Shown: positions 42,545-50,941 of the stretch, in pieces
Position numbering within the stretch: position 1 is the stretch's first letter
Layout: each line of letters begins with the position of its first letter
Source: Cyclobacterium lianum
GTDB lineage: Bacteria > Bacteroidota > Bacteroidia > Cytophagales > Cyclobacteriaceae
Reading direction: 5' to 3'
DNA: 64,000 nt
Assembly (NCBI RefSeq): GCF_900143075.1
Contig: NZ_FRCY01000001.1
Location: 248,001-312,000, forward strand
Position numbers and translations under genes: made by a program
The notes under the pieces: model-generated
What the model saw: only the letters and a program-made list of their open reading frames with translations
Databases searched by the model: none
What the model was told of the DNA's origin: nothing

Positions 42545-43317
42545 TCTTTGGGCGATGAGGATTTCATAAACTGCCTGATAATGGCCTGGCAGTCTGCCTG
42601 CTTTTCAAACATGCCCATATGCCCACAATCCGGCAACCGGTGAAAAGCGGTAACCGCCTGCTGGTGTTTCAGACTGGCTTCCAGGGGCACAGCAGGATCC
42701 TCCTCCCCACAGATCATGAGTTTATCGCCTTTATACTGTGTCAGTGTAGCCATATGGTTGGCCCGGTTTTTCATGGCCAGGGTATAGCCGATCAGGCTTT
42801 CCTTGCTGTTTTGGCTGCCCCGGCGGATCAAAGTTTCTATCACTGCCTGACAGGTTTCCCGGTTTTTCGCTGCAAACAAGGGGGCCACAAAGGATTGAAT
42901 AAAAGTAGGTGCTCCATGTTTTTCGATAAACTCAGCGGTCTTATCTCTGTTTACTCTTTTTTCCGGACTATCTGCAAAGGCAGTGGAATGGAATAAACCC
43001 AGGGCCGCCGGCTTAGCTGTTGTATTTGCAGCCATCTCCAGGGCTATATAGCCTCCCAGCGAATGCCCAATCAGGCTGGCATTTTCGATTCCCTGTAAGC
43101 GGAGCCAATTTGCCAAAACGAGAGCTACCTCATTTAAGGCATATCCCTTTTTGAGTGCGGGACTTTCCCCAAAACCTGGTAAATCGGGGCACCAGATTTC
43201 ACAGTCATGGCTTATTTCAGGAACGAATTCCTGCCACATTTCTTTGGTTTCACCAAAACCCGGCAACAATACCAGTGGCTGTCCTTTTCCGGTTTTCCAA
43301 AAGGCGATGTCAGGCAT
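42538..43317 (-). CDS. Alpha/beta hydrolase
   Basis: The 259-residue alpha/beta hydrolase has nucleophile elbow GHSLGG with Ser86. The oxyanion loop LLPGFGETKEMW precedes it, the Asp lies in GEEDPAVPLE and the His in DCGHMGMFE. Probably a cytosolic esterase or hydrolase of unknown substrate. Its start overlaps the end of the GH5 gene by eight bases, so both belong to one minus-strand operon; its stop overlaps the convergent SDR. Confidence 0.9.
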   Translation of the reverse strand: MPDIAFWKTGKGQPLVLLPGFGETKEMWQEFVPEISHDCEIWCPDLPGFGESPALKKGYALNEVALVLANWLRLQGIENASLIGHSLGGYIALEMAANTTAKPAALGLFHSTAFADSPEKRVNRDKTAEFIEKHGAPTFIQSFVAPLFAAKNRETCQAVIETLIRRGSQNSKESLIGYTLAMKNRANHMATLTQYKGDKLMICGEEDPAVPLEASLKHQQAVTAFHRLPDCGHMGMFEKQADCQAIIRQFMKSSSPKDQ

Positions 43318-44464
43318 ATTTCATCAAAAGGTCTAAAAGTTTTCGGTCCAGTTTTTCACCGTACCAATCTTCATAGTCCACATCCTCCCTGCCGGAGTTT
43401 AATACCCCAAAAGTACCTGAAAACTCCCAGAGACCAAAACCAATGCCATGGGCATGCTGTATGTCCAGGATGTCTTCAAACCAGGATAAAAAAACAGGGT
43501 GCGGCGTTTTGTTGTAACAGCCCAATTCCCCGCAATGTACGCCTACACCTTTTTGCATCAACGATATCCAGGGCGCATAGTGTTTTTCCAAATCCTCCCG
43601 GCTGTAGTATTTTTCATTGTGCATGCCGGGCCAAACCGGCTCTTTCAGGCTGTCGGGATCCTTATATACCCAGGAGGCCTTGTGATGGGAAATGTGCATG
43701 GGGAAATAACCCCGGCAACTCTGGTGCAGGTCCAGGTCCGCCAGTTCGGGCACGGCCATACCACCGCCACCGTTTCCATCGGCAATGACGAGTCGGCTTT
43801 TTTTGACGGATTTGATGGTATCCAGGGCTGCTTTAGCTACTTTCCGGTATTCTTCTACCGGTACCGGCCCTCCCGGAGAGTGCTGATCATTGGGATTTTG
43901 CCTTTTAAAGGGTTCATTTACCAAGTCAAAACTTAGCTTTTTGGAAGAGATATTTTTGTAGCGTTTTGCCCACATTTCCCAATGGGCGCAAAAAGCATCC
44001 AGTGCTTCGGCGTCTTCCCAGAGGTTATAGGGTTCCTGAAAGCCGGCATTGATGCAGAAGCCCGGTGCCCGGTGTAGGTTAAGGCTGACATGCAGCTTTT
44101 GCTGGTGGCACTTATCGATCAGCGTATCAATTTCCTCCAGCCTTCGTTCGTCAAATTGCAGGACCTCTTCGGGAGTGATGGGCTTGCTGCGGTCAAAATC
44201 CAGGTAACTGGGATAGGATATGGGAATGCGGACAAAGTCAAAACCCCAGTCGGCCATCCATTTGAAATAGTTGTCTTTGCTTTTGCGTCCCTTATCCGGA
44301 TCCGGATTAAAAAAATCCAGCAAATTAAAGCCCCGCCAACGGGGTAATTTATTTTGAGCCATCGTTGAAGCAGGGCTGCTTTGGGGCATGGATAATCCTA
44401 AGCCTACCGTTAGCAGGCTGGACTTTTTGAGAAAATCTCGTCTGGAATTGAATTGGAACGACAT
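43310..44464 (-). CDS. Glycoside hydrolase family 5 protein with Tat signal
   Basis: A 384-residue GH5-like enzyme. The twin-arginine signal SRRDFLKKSSLLTVGLGLSM is followed by a TIM barrel starting RWRGFNLLDFF. The acid/base Glu is in FDLVNEPF and the probable nucleophile Glu in HCGELGC. The Tat signal implies folding in the cytoplasm before export. Start 44464 is selected; upstream ATG 44575 would precede an extra hydrophobic stretch (ITGFLAFIFLFWLLA), which would be unusual. Acts on a beta-glucan or related polymer. Confidence 0.9.
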   Translation of the reverse strand: MSFQFNSRRDFLKKSSLLTVGLGLSMPQSSPASTMAQNKLPRWRGFNLLDFFNPDPDKGRKSKDNYFKWMADWGFDFVRIPISYPSYLDFDRSKPITPEEVLQFDERRLEEIDTLIDKCHQQKLHVSLNLHRAPGFCINAGFQEPYNLWEDAEALDAFCAHWEMWAKRYKNISSKKLSFDLVNEPFKRQNPNDQHSPGGPVPVEEYRKVAKAALDTIKSVKKSRLVIADGNGGGGMAVPELADLDLHQSCRGYFPMHISHHKASWVYKDPDSLKEPVWPGMHNEKYYSREDLEKHYAPWISLMQKGVGVHCGELGCYNKTPHPVFLSWFEDILDIQHAHGIGFGLWEFSGTFGVLNSGREDVDYEDWYGEKLDRKLLDLLMKYA

Positions 44465-44600
44465 GGGCTTGACAGGTTTTTTGGTTTGTATCTGGCATTG
44501 AATTGCTAAGAGCCAAAATAAAAAAATAAATGCCAAAAAACCAGTGATCCTTTTTAATGGACACCCAATTTTCATGAATCTTCAGCATGCAAAAGATTTA

Positions 44601-44785
44601 CCACATAGCACATAGGAGGACACATAGTTTATTGCGGCAAAACCGGGAATTTGCTGTGGGGTCATAATTCTTATGAAATCCCTCTATGTGAACTATGCAA
44701 CTATGTGGTTAAAAAAATTCTGTAGAAATTCAGAGAATATATTTTCATGAATTTCCAAAATAGCTGCCTGAAAAGAACGGGAGAT
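44601..44785 (-). repeat. Dispersed repeat, copy 1
   Basis: Matches 48285-48510. Both begin CCACATAGCACA, contain GAATTTGCTG and CTATGTGGTTAAAAAA, and end GCTGCCTGAAAAGAAC. The ends ACCACATAG (44600) and CTATGTGGT (44701) are inverted, so the copy can form a long hairpin. It sits after the split subtilisin gene. Confidence 0.85.
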
Positions 44786-44793
44786 CCGCTCCG

Positions 44794-44982
44794 CGGAATT
44801 TGCAATTCCGTGGTTCAGATAAAGGGGATTTGCAATCCCCAAAACTGTCTCTGGAAGTTTGCAGCTACATCCCAGGTATCCGATGAGTTACACTATCGAG
44901 GCATTTGTAATGCCAGAAGCCATAGATCAATCATATATAAAATCCCTCTTTAAAAAGCATACGAGAAGCCATTACAAATGGC
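44794..44982. repeat. Cluster of four REP-like palindromes
   Basis: CGGAATTTGCAATTCCG (44794-44810), GGGGATTTGCAATCCCC (44824-44840), GGCATTTGTAATGCC (44900-44914) and GCCATTACAAATGGC (44968-44982) share a core ATTTGnAAT flanked by GC arms with compensating changes. The last one is followed by a T run. No transposase gene is in the window. Confidence 0.8.
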
Positions 44983-45021
44983 TTTTTGCCAGTTCTTATC
45001 TGTTCATGACACCGAAAATAG

Positions 45022-45047
45022 CAGGGTGATTGACATACTTCACCCTG
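45022..45047 (-). terminator. Hairpin downstream of subtilisin gene
   Basis: CAGGGTGA pairs with TCACCCTG across 10 bases, about 110 bases beyond the gene end, with TATTTTC after it on the minus strand. A TTCGACAGGCTCAGCC motif (45095-45110), common as a dispersed repeat in many genomes, lies between. Confidence 0.45.
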
Positions 45048-45156
45048 TACTGAGCTATCGTGGGTTTTAAATTCGCCTTATCGGTCGAGCAGCGTCGGGC
45101 TTCGACAGGCTCAGCCTTACAGGGCATGGTTTGATGCGACTTGTTTACCTTGCGTT

Positions 45157-46575
45157 TTACTCCACCCTTAGCTGCCGGGTGACGGTGCCATTGCGATGGT
45201 CCAGGTGGACGACATAGACGCCGGGCCGGAGGTGGCTGATGTCCAGCTCATAGCTGCTGTCCGAAGGAGGGTCTTCCACACAGATCCTTTCCGCCCCCGT
45301 CAGGTCAAACACACGGATGCGCTGGGGAGGGCTGTCGAAGCTGTACTCCTGGTATTCCCTTGTGTCCTTGTTTTCCGACTGAAGAATGACTTTTGCGGAT
45401 TCATCCAACGGCATTTCGGTAAGTGCTATGCGGACCCTGCCGTTGGCGGGGTTGGGATTGAGGCTCATGGAATAGTACGTACAGCCGTACACATTGAAAT
45501 AGACGTTCTGAAAAGCGCCCTGGCCGCAAGAATTGACGGCACGCACCCTTACTGTATACATGTTTGGTGTCGTAAAAAGGCAGGCAAGCACCTCATTTCT
45601 GGTACCTGATGTGAAATAACTGACTCCGGCAGGCTGCTGCCAGATAAAATTGGTAATATCAGCATCTTTATTACCCGCAGGATTGCTGTTATAGGGGTCG
45701 TAGAATGCGTTGATATAGGTGTATTCGTTCAGGCAGATGGGGTAGTAGTTTGCATCCACCTGCATGCTAGTATTGGGTACGCCCACCCAGATCTCCCTGC
45801 TCACCTCGTATTCCCCACAGTCCGTATCCACTGTGTAGGTAAGGGTGGCTGCACCACTGACAGATGTACCTGCCGCGCGTAAGGTGGCGGTAGTACCCGT
45901 ACCCGTTCTTCCTGTGGAGGGAAAGAGGTAGGTAGGCGATACCGCCCAGGTCACCGTCTGCCCTGCCGGTACATTTTGAAGGGTGAAGTTGGTATTTGTG
46001 GTGCAGATGCGGTCGGGGCCGGTTACGTCAGATTTCATTTTAAACGACTCGATTAATGCCATGCAAGCATCAACTCTTCCAAATCCCATTTGATTATTCC
46101 AGCTTAAGTTGGGATCATGTCCTTGGCCAGGTGTGTAAATATACCCACCCACTTTTTGCGCCGATCTTCTTAAAATATCCGCAACTTCTAAGTAGGTGAA
46201 GTCATTGTCCATGGAAAGAATTAAGGAAATTATTCCGGAAACCTGAGACGTTGCTATTGATGTACCATTGAAAATAGTATAGTTGTCGGCTGGTATATTT
46301 TGGTTAGTGTTATAAGCAAGTGTGGGTACACTTGTAGCGGGTGCTACTATATCCAATCCGTTCCCGTAATTTGAAAAAGAAGACCGCTGGTCATTCCTAT
46401 CAGTTCCTCCAACTGCAATTGTTTTAGGGTACGCAGCAGGATATTGAAGGTCATTTGTGTTGTCATTTCCGATTGCAGCTACCACTATAGCCCCATTATT
46501 GGATCGGCCATACGAAGTAGCGTTGTCAATAGCTTCTTCAATTTCTGCATAATCTATATAAAACCCCATGAACAA
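45157..46575 (-). CDS. S8 subtilisin, C-terminal fragment with T9SS sorting domain
   Basis: The 472-codon ORF is the second half of a subtilisin gene. It has the catalytic Ser in NGTSIATSQVSG (Ser106 here) and a GYGR-like IVVAAIGND. From about residue 185, Ig-like modules and a C-terminal sorting domain follow, ending VTRQLRVE. It lacks Asp and His, which lie in the overlapping upstream ORF (46554-47609). Its apparent start MFMGFY is an artefact of the frame change; real translation would come from a -1 shift at 46560-46566. The last 870 bases are near-identical to the end of the protease gene at 48579. It is exported and surface-delivered by T9SS if made. Confidence 0.85.
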   Translation of the reverse strand: MFMGFYIDYAEIEEAIDNATSYGRSNNGAIVVAAIGNDNTNDLQYPAAYPKTIAVGGTDRNDQRSSFSNYGNGLDIVAPATSVPTLAYNTNQNIPADNYTIFNGTSIATSQVSGIISLILSMDNDFTYLEVADILRRSAQKVGGYIYTPGQGHDPNLSWNNQMGFGRVDACMALIESFKMKSDVTGPDRICTTNTNFTLQNVPAGQTVTWAVSPTYLFPSTGRTGTGTTATLRAAGTSVSGAATLTYTVDTDCGEYEVSREIWVGVPNTSMQVDANYYPICLNEYTYINAFYDPYNSNPAGNKDADITNFIWQQPAGVSYFTSGTRNEVLACLFTTPNMYTVRVRAVNSCGQGAFQNVYFNVYGCTYYSMSLNPNPANGRVRIALTEMPLDESAKVILQSENKDTREYQEYSFDSPPQRIRVFDLTGAERICVEDPPSDSSYELDISHLRPGVYVVHLDHRNGTVTRQLRVE

Positions 46576-47609
46576 TTAATAATTGATGCTCCATTTTGCC
46601 ATGCGAAATCTATAGCATCAGCCCATTTTTTTCTGATTGATGGGCTAGAAACATTGGAGTTCCAAATGGACATAAGGGGCGAATTTGGACTTGTCCCAGC
46701 TATTCCTATTGAATTATGGTTTGCCCCAATTATCCCTCCAACATTCATCCCATGTTGCAAGCAACAATATGCAGGAGATTGTCCCAAATCAGCATCATAG
46801 CTTATTGGACTAATATTTGTGAGATCGGGATGATTGGATTGTAGGCCCAAGTCAAGTATTGCTACGACTATATTGCTCGAACCCTTGGTAATACCCCAAG
46901 CTCCAGTAATATTTACATCGGCATTTGGTGTTCCTCCAGCCTGTCCGGTGTTCAAAAAATTCCATTGGGTAGAAAAGAGGGGATCTGACGGTGGTGGAGA
47001 AAGCTCTAGAATCTGAGGTTCTTCCATAATATCCGGAATAGCATATTGGAACAATTTGGTTTCATAAAATGTATTCGCCATTTGCAATGCATTCCCCAAT
47101 GAACCAATATCACAGGATAATGTATACCACAAGGGCCTGAATGTGTGGTTGCCAACAATCTTCACCTTATTTGCTTTGGCAATTGAATCCAATATGGGGA
47201 AATCGTTGTTAGATTTTAGTTTCACTGTAAATAAATGTGAAATACCCAGCTCAATATTTGCAGCGGTTGTAAAAAACGGCATTACATAAAGATCTTTTGA
47301 TATTTCTGTTATATCAACCGAAGATAAATCGGAAGAAACGACCGCATAAGAATATTGAACGTCCCGGTTAATAGGGTTTATTGCTCCGAAACTATTTTCA
47401 TTTTCAAACTGTAATTTTTCTCTTGACGAATATCCCAATTGAGTAAGTCTGTTTTCCTCTACTTTCCCTTCAAATTTTAAATAATATTTTTCGGCATTTT
47501 CATTCAATGTAATTTTCTTGTCTCCTGAATAAAAGAAGGTATCTTGGGAGAAAACAAAATTTGACAGGCAGTTTGCTAGAATTAAATAAAATAAAATTTT
47601 AATTTTCAT
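46554..47609 (-). CDS. S8 subtilisin, N-terminal fragment (frameshifted)
   Basis: A 351-residue ORF. Signal peptide MKIKILFYLILANCLSNFVF, propeptide-like region (about 25-200), then the subtilisin core with Asp253 in VAILDLGLQSNHPDL and His286 in QHGMNVGGIIGA. It ends abruptly at INCSWGFI plus TAG. The -1 frame continues the family sequence into 45157-46575. Either a broken gene, an assembly error, or a programmed frameshift (see finding). Start 47609 gives the signal peptide and overlaps the lipoprotein gene by 11 bases. Confidence 0.85.
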   Translation of the reverse strand: MKIKILFYLILANCLSNFVFSQDTFFYSGDKKITLNENAEKYYLKFEGKVEENRLTQLGYSSREKLQFENENSFGAINPINRDVQYSYAVVSSDLSSVDITEISKDLYVMPFFTTAANIELGISHLFTVKLKSNNDFPILDSIAKANKVKIVGNHTFRPLWYTLSCDIGSLGNALQMANTFYETKLFQYAIPDIMEEPQILELSPPPSDPLFSTQWNFLNTGQAGGTPNADVNITGAWGITKGSSNIVVAILDLGLQSNHPDLTNISPISYDADLGQSPAYCCLQHGMNVGGIIGANHNSIGIAGTSPNSPLMSIWNSNVSSPSIRKKWADAIDFAWQNGASIINCSWGFI

Positions 47610-48069
47610 AAATTTGGACGTTAATTTCATTTTGAGAAAAATCATTAGGAATAACTCCGAAACAATAAATAACACCTATACCTTGAAAGTCAGAAAGATT
47701 AATATTTATTTCATAAACAAGTTTCGTGTCATTTTCAAAATACAAACCCTGATTCCTTAAGTCGGGATATTGCATGGATTCAATCCTAGTAACCAAAAGG
47801 AAAGATTCACTAAAATCTATCTCAGGAAGCTCAACAGAGCAGGAAGTCAGCACATCAAAACCTTTTTTGTCTGTGATCCGGAGATATTGCTTATTCAAAA
47901 AATTCATTTCAAAATTCTCCCTCAAACAATTGCTTGAATACATCCAATACGTATCGACAGGTATTTCAATTTTAGGAGTTTCCTCTTCCCGATCAACACA
48001 GGAATGAAATAGAAAAACCATGCCTACCAAAACCATCCATCTATTTTTAAAAACTACTACTTTCTTCAT
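47599..48069 (-). CDS. Lipoprotein paired with subtilisin
   Basis: A 156-residue lipoprotein: signal MKKVVVFKNRWMVLVGMVFL, lipobox-like HSC. The mature protein has several Cys (SSNCLREN, LTSCSVELP, YCFGVIP) and strand-rich segments; no family recognised. The first 20 residues and upstream DNA nearly copy those of the gene at 50942-51439, while the mature parts are unrelated. It is translated just before the protease, which suggests a cognate inhibitor, chaperone or immunity partner (inference only). Confidence 0.72.
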   Translation of the reverse strand: MKKVVVFKNRWMVLVGMVFLFHSCVDREEETPKIEIPVDTYWMYSSNCLRENFEMNFLNKQYLRITDKKGFDVLTSCSVELPEIDFSESFLLVTRIESMQYPDLRNQGLYFENDTKLVYEININLSDFQGIGVIYCFGVIPNDFSQNEINVQIYEN

Positions 48070-48240
48070 TATAATCAAATTTTAATTGCTACCTCATCCG
48101 GTTAAAAAAAGAAAGGATTAAAAACACTACTAAATATATAGGTATTATTTTTAATTTCCTAATCCTTTCGTCTTTTTCTTTAAAGACGAAAAAGGACTGC
48201 AAAACGCTACAGGGATAAGATGGCTTGGGACCAAAGCTGT
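48015..48240 (-). repeat. Duplicated promoter/signal-peptide segment, copy A
   Basis: Closely matches 51383-51605 over about 225 bases, including the lipoprotein signal codons, the AAAGGATTAAAAAC leader and a conserved hairpin (TCGTCTT/AAGACGA, with small compensating changes). Marks the 5' end of the duplicated cassette. Confidence 0.85.
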
Positions 48241-48284
48241 TATTCATTTACGGCAATGGCGTGTTCAGTACGAAGATAAATAAA

Positions 48285-48510
48285 CCACATAGCACACATA
48301 GCGCACATAGTTTGTTGCGGCCAAAGCAGAATTTGCTGAGGGGTTCTAATTCTAAGGGAATCCCTCTAGTCCTAATTCTGAAGGAAGCCCCCTATGTGAA
48401 CTATGTACCTATGTGGTTAAAAAAAGATTCTATAGAGATTCAGGGAATATGTTTTCATGAATTTCCAAAACAGGTCTTGCTAAAATAGCTGCCTGAAAAG
48501 AACCGGAGAC
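48285..48510 (-). repeat. Dispersed repeat, copy 2
   Basis: Second copy of the 44601-44785 element, about 40 bases longer through an internal duplication of an AATTCTaAgGgAA-like stretch. Inverted ends ACCACATAG (48284) and CTATGTGGT (48409). Lies between cassette copies. Confidence 0.85.
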
Positions 48511-48526
48511 CTATCCTGTCCTGATA

Positions 48527-48556
48527 CAAAAAAATCCCCGACAAGCTGTCGGGGAT
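48527..48556 (-). terminator. Intrinsic terminator of trypsin-like protease gene
   Basis: ATCCCCGACA (48534-48543) pairs perfectly with TGTCGGGGAT (48547-48556). On the minus strand the stem is followed by a run of seven T. Confidence 0.9.
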
Positions 48557-48578
48557 CAGATTTGTTCTTTCTGGCGTT

Positions 48579-50900
48579 TTACTCTACCCTTAGCTGCCGG
48601 GTGACGGTGCCATTGCGGTGGTCCAGGTGGACGACATAGACACCGGGCTGGAGGTGGCTGATGTCTAGTTCATAGCTGCTGTCTGAAGGAGGTTCTTCCA
48701 CACAGATCCTTTCCGCCCCCGTCAGGTCAAAGACCCGGATGCGCTGGGGAGGGCTGTCGAAACTGTACTCCTGGTATTCCCTGCTGGTTTTGTTTTCCGA
48801 CTGAAGAATGGCTTTTGCGGATTCATCCAAAGGCATTTCGGTAAGTGCTATGCGTACCCTGCCGTTGGCGGGGTTGGGATTGAGGCTCATGGTATAGTAC
48901 GAACAGCCATACACATTTAGATATACGTTCTGAAAAGCGCCCTGACCACAAGAATTGACGGCACGCACCCTTACGGTATACATATTCGGTGTTGTAAACC
49001 AGCAAGCCAGCACCTCATTTCTGGTACCTGCGGTAAAACAACTGACACCAGCGGGCTGCTGCCAGATAAAGTTGGTAATGTCAGCATCCTTATTGCCTTC
49101 AGGATTGGTATTATAGGGATCATAGAAGGCGTTGATATAGGTGTATTCGTTCAGACAGATGGGGTAGTAGTTTGCATCCACCTGCATGCTAGTATTGGGT
49201 ACGCCCACCCAGATCTCCCTGCTCACCTCGTATTCCCCACAGTCCGTATCCACTGTGTAGGTAAGGGTGGCTGCACCACTGACAGATGTACCTGCCGCGC
49301 GTAAGGTGGCGGTAGTACCCGTACCCGTTCTTCCTGTGGAGGGAAAGAGGTAGGTAGGCGATACCGCCCAGGTCACCGTCTGCCCTGCCGGTACATTTTG
49401 AAGGGTGAAGTTGGTATTTGTGGTGCAGATGCGGTCGGGGCCGATTATCCTTGTGCCATCCTTCCCATCAAGAATTAACGGAGCAGTTCCTCCTCCTGGG
49501 TTCAGCCAATGATCAAGTCTACGTTCTTCCTCAGCAGCTTCATCTCCTGTCCAGGAAACACTGAATTTGCCGTAATTCCCTATGTCCTGACCTGGGTTTG
49601 AACAATCAGGATTTGGACAATGAGGCCCCGATCCGAATAATTGCCCAATTACCCTTCTTTCACTATTTATTAGGGGAGACCCCGATGATCCACCCTCGGT
49701 GACGGAGTGGCCATTTGGAGTGGGAATCCAGTTTATTCTCCAAAAATTTATATCGAGATAATCTATTTCATCCATACAATTAGAATTAGTTGGAGTAAGA
49801 GTATATGTCGCAATTTTTTTTGCGTCACCGCTTGGATGATGAATACCTACCCCACCGATTCCTGGATTTCCAGATCTGTCCCAACCTAAGTAATAAGGTG
49901 TCACGCCATTCTTATCTGCGGGGTCTTCAGTTAACTCCAATAAGGCGAAATCAGTGGCCCCATTGTTAGCGACAACCGTAGCTCCTGAAGTAGCCAATAA
50001 GGGTGGTGACCCGGTATTTGGACAACCAGGTCTTTCATAATGCCAGTAAAAAGACCAATGGTTTAAAGCAGGGTTTGTAATAGCATCATGTTTGATATTA
50101 TTATTAGCCCATCCCCCTAAACAATGGTCGGCAGTCAATAAAAGAGGCCGGTCATCAGAACAAGTTGTATTTATCAATGAACCTGTGCAGTATCTGTTCC
50201 CATTTACCAATATCATAGCCACAGCGTTCTTTTCTTGTTGCCAGTTGGTGCCTTCATTACAATTCACGTTGACTTGACAATTACCCGATGAACCCAGGCT
50301 TTTCGAAGATTCACCTTGCAGGTCAATATAGCGGTAACCGTGTATCACACTGGCAATCGAAATAACACCAATCTCCCTTGCTTCCTTTGGTAAATAATAC
50401 TCCAGTATTATCTTCTCCCCATAAAGTAAACCTGTTGCGAAGCCTTGGGGTTTATCTATCGAACCCTTATTGTTCCTTGATGTAAACGCACCTATCATAT
50501 GTGTTTGGTCATCTGTATAAAGAAAAAATTTTGCACCTTCAGGCAACCAAAACTGGTCATAGAGCAAGTTTATAGAGAGTGCATCAGGACAAAAGATGCT
50601 CAATTGCCATATTTTATCACCATTAGGAAGACTTGTCCAAACCCCCGAGTTTGTTAGGTTGAAATCAGCTTTGTGGGGGTAGCCAAACCTTGGTGGTATG
50701 CCCTCTTGTTCATCTTTTTCGTCCTCCTCGCGGATCCGCTCCATATCCAGGCTAGGCATGGTCTTTAGATCGATCTTCTGGTCTTTAAATGTCTCTTCAG
50801 ACAAATTAAAGCTAACGGGAGACTCATCGGTGCTGATCTGTGCGATGGCTGAAAAGCAAGAAAGACAAATGAACAACAAAGTAAATATTCTTTTCATCAT
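48579..50900 (-). CDS. T9SS-secreted trypsin-like (lysyl-endopeptidase-like) serine protease
   Basis: A 773-residue exported S1-family protease. Signal MMKRIFTLLFICLSCFSAIA; a propeptide to about residue 200; the catalytic domain with His259 in LTADHC, Asp317 in ATDFALLEL and Ser406 in GGSSGSP, plus Cys pairs, all resembling Achromobacter-type lysyl endopeptidases. From about 480 there are Ig-like modules and a C-terminal T9SS sorting domain ending VTRQLRVE. This C-terminal part is shared, nearly identical, with 45157-46021. It follows the META-like lipoprotein gene by 41 bases and is followed by a strong terminator. Confidence 0.92.
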   Translation of the reverse strand: MMKRIFTLLFICLSCFSAIAQISTDESPVSFNLSEETFKDQKIDLKTMPSLDMERIREEDEKDEQEGIPPRFGYPHKADFNLTNSGVWTSLPNGDKIWQLSIFCPDALSINLLYDQFWLPEGAKFFLYTDDQTHMIGAFTSRNNKGSIDKPQGFATGLLYGEKIILEYYLPKEAREIGVISIASVIHGYRYIDLQGESSKSLGSSGNCQVNVNCNEGTNWQQEKNAVAMILVNGNRYCTGSLINTTCSDDRPLLLTADHCLGGWANNNIKHDAITNPALNHWSFYWHYERPGCPNTGSPPLLATSGATVVANNGATDFALLELTEDPADKNGVTPYYLGWDRSGNPGIGGVGIHHPSGDAKKIATYTLTPTNSNCMDEIDYLDINFWRINWIPTPNGHSVTEGGSSGSPLINSERRVIGQLFGSGPHCPNPDCSNPGQDIGNYGKFSVSWTGDEAAEEERRLDHWLNPGGGTAPLILDGKDGTRIIGPDRICTTNTNFTLQNVPAGQTVTWAVSPTYLFPSTGRTGTGTTATLRAAGTSVSGAATLTYTVDTDCGEYEVSREIWVGVPNTSMQVDANYYPICLNEYTYINAFYDPYNTNPEGNKDADITNFIWQQPAGVSCFTAGTRNEVLACWFTTPNMYTVRVRAVNSCGQGAFQNVYLNVYGCSYYTMSLNPNPANGRVRIALTEMPLDESAKAILQSENKTSREYQEYSFDSPPQRIRVFDLTGAERICVEEPPSDSSYELDISHLQPGVYVVHLDHRNGTVTRQLRVE

Positions 50901-50941
50901 TGTTGGGTTTTACTGATTGTTTTGTTAATTAAAACTACCAC

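Noticed and set aside
44600-45150. Possible CRISPR array because of regularly spaced short repeats
   Set aside because: The repeats are palindromes with varying arms and irregular spacing, with no constant spacer length and no cas genes.
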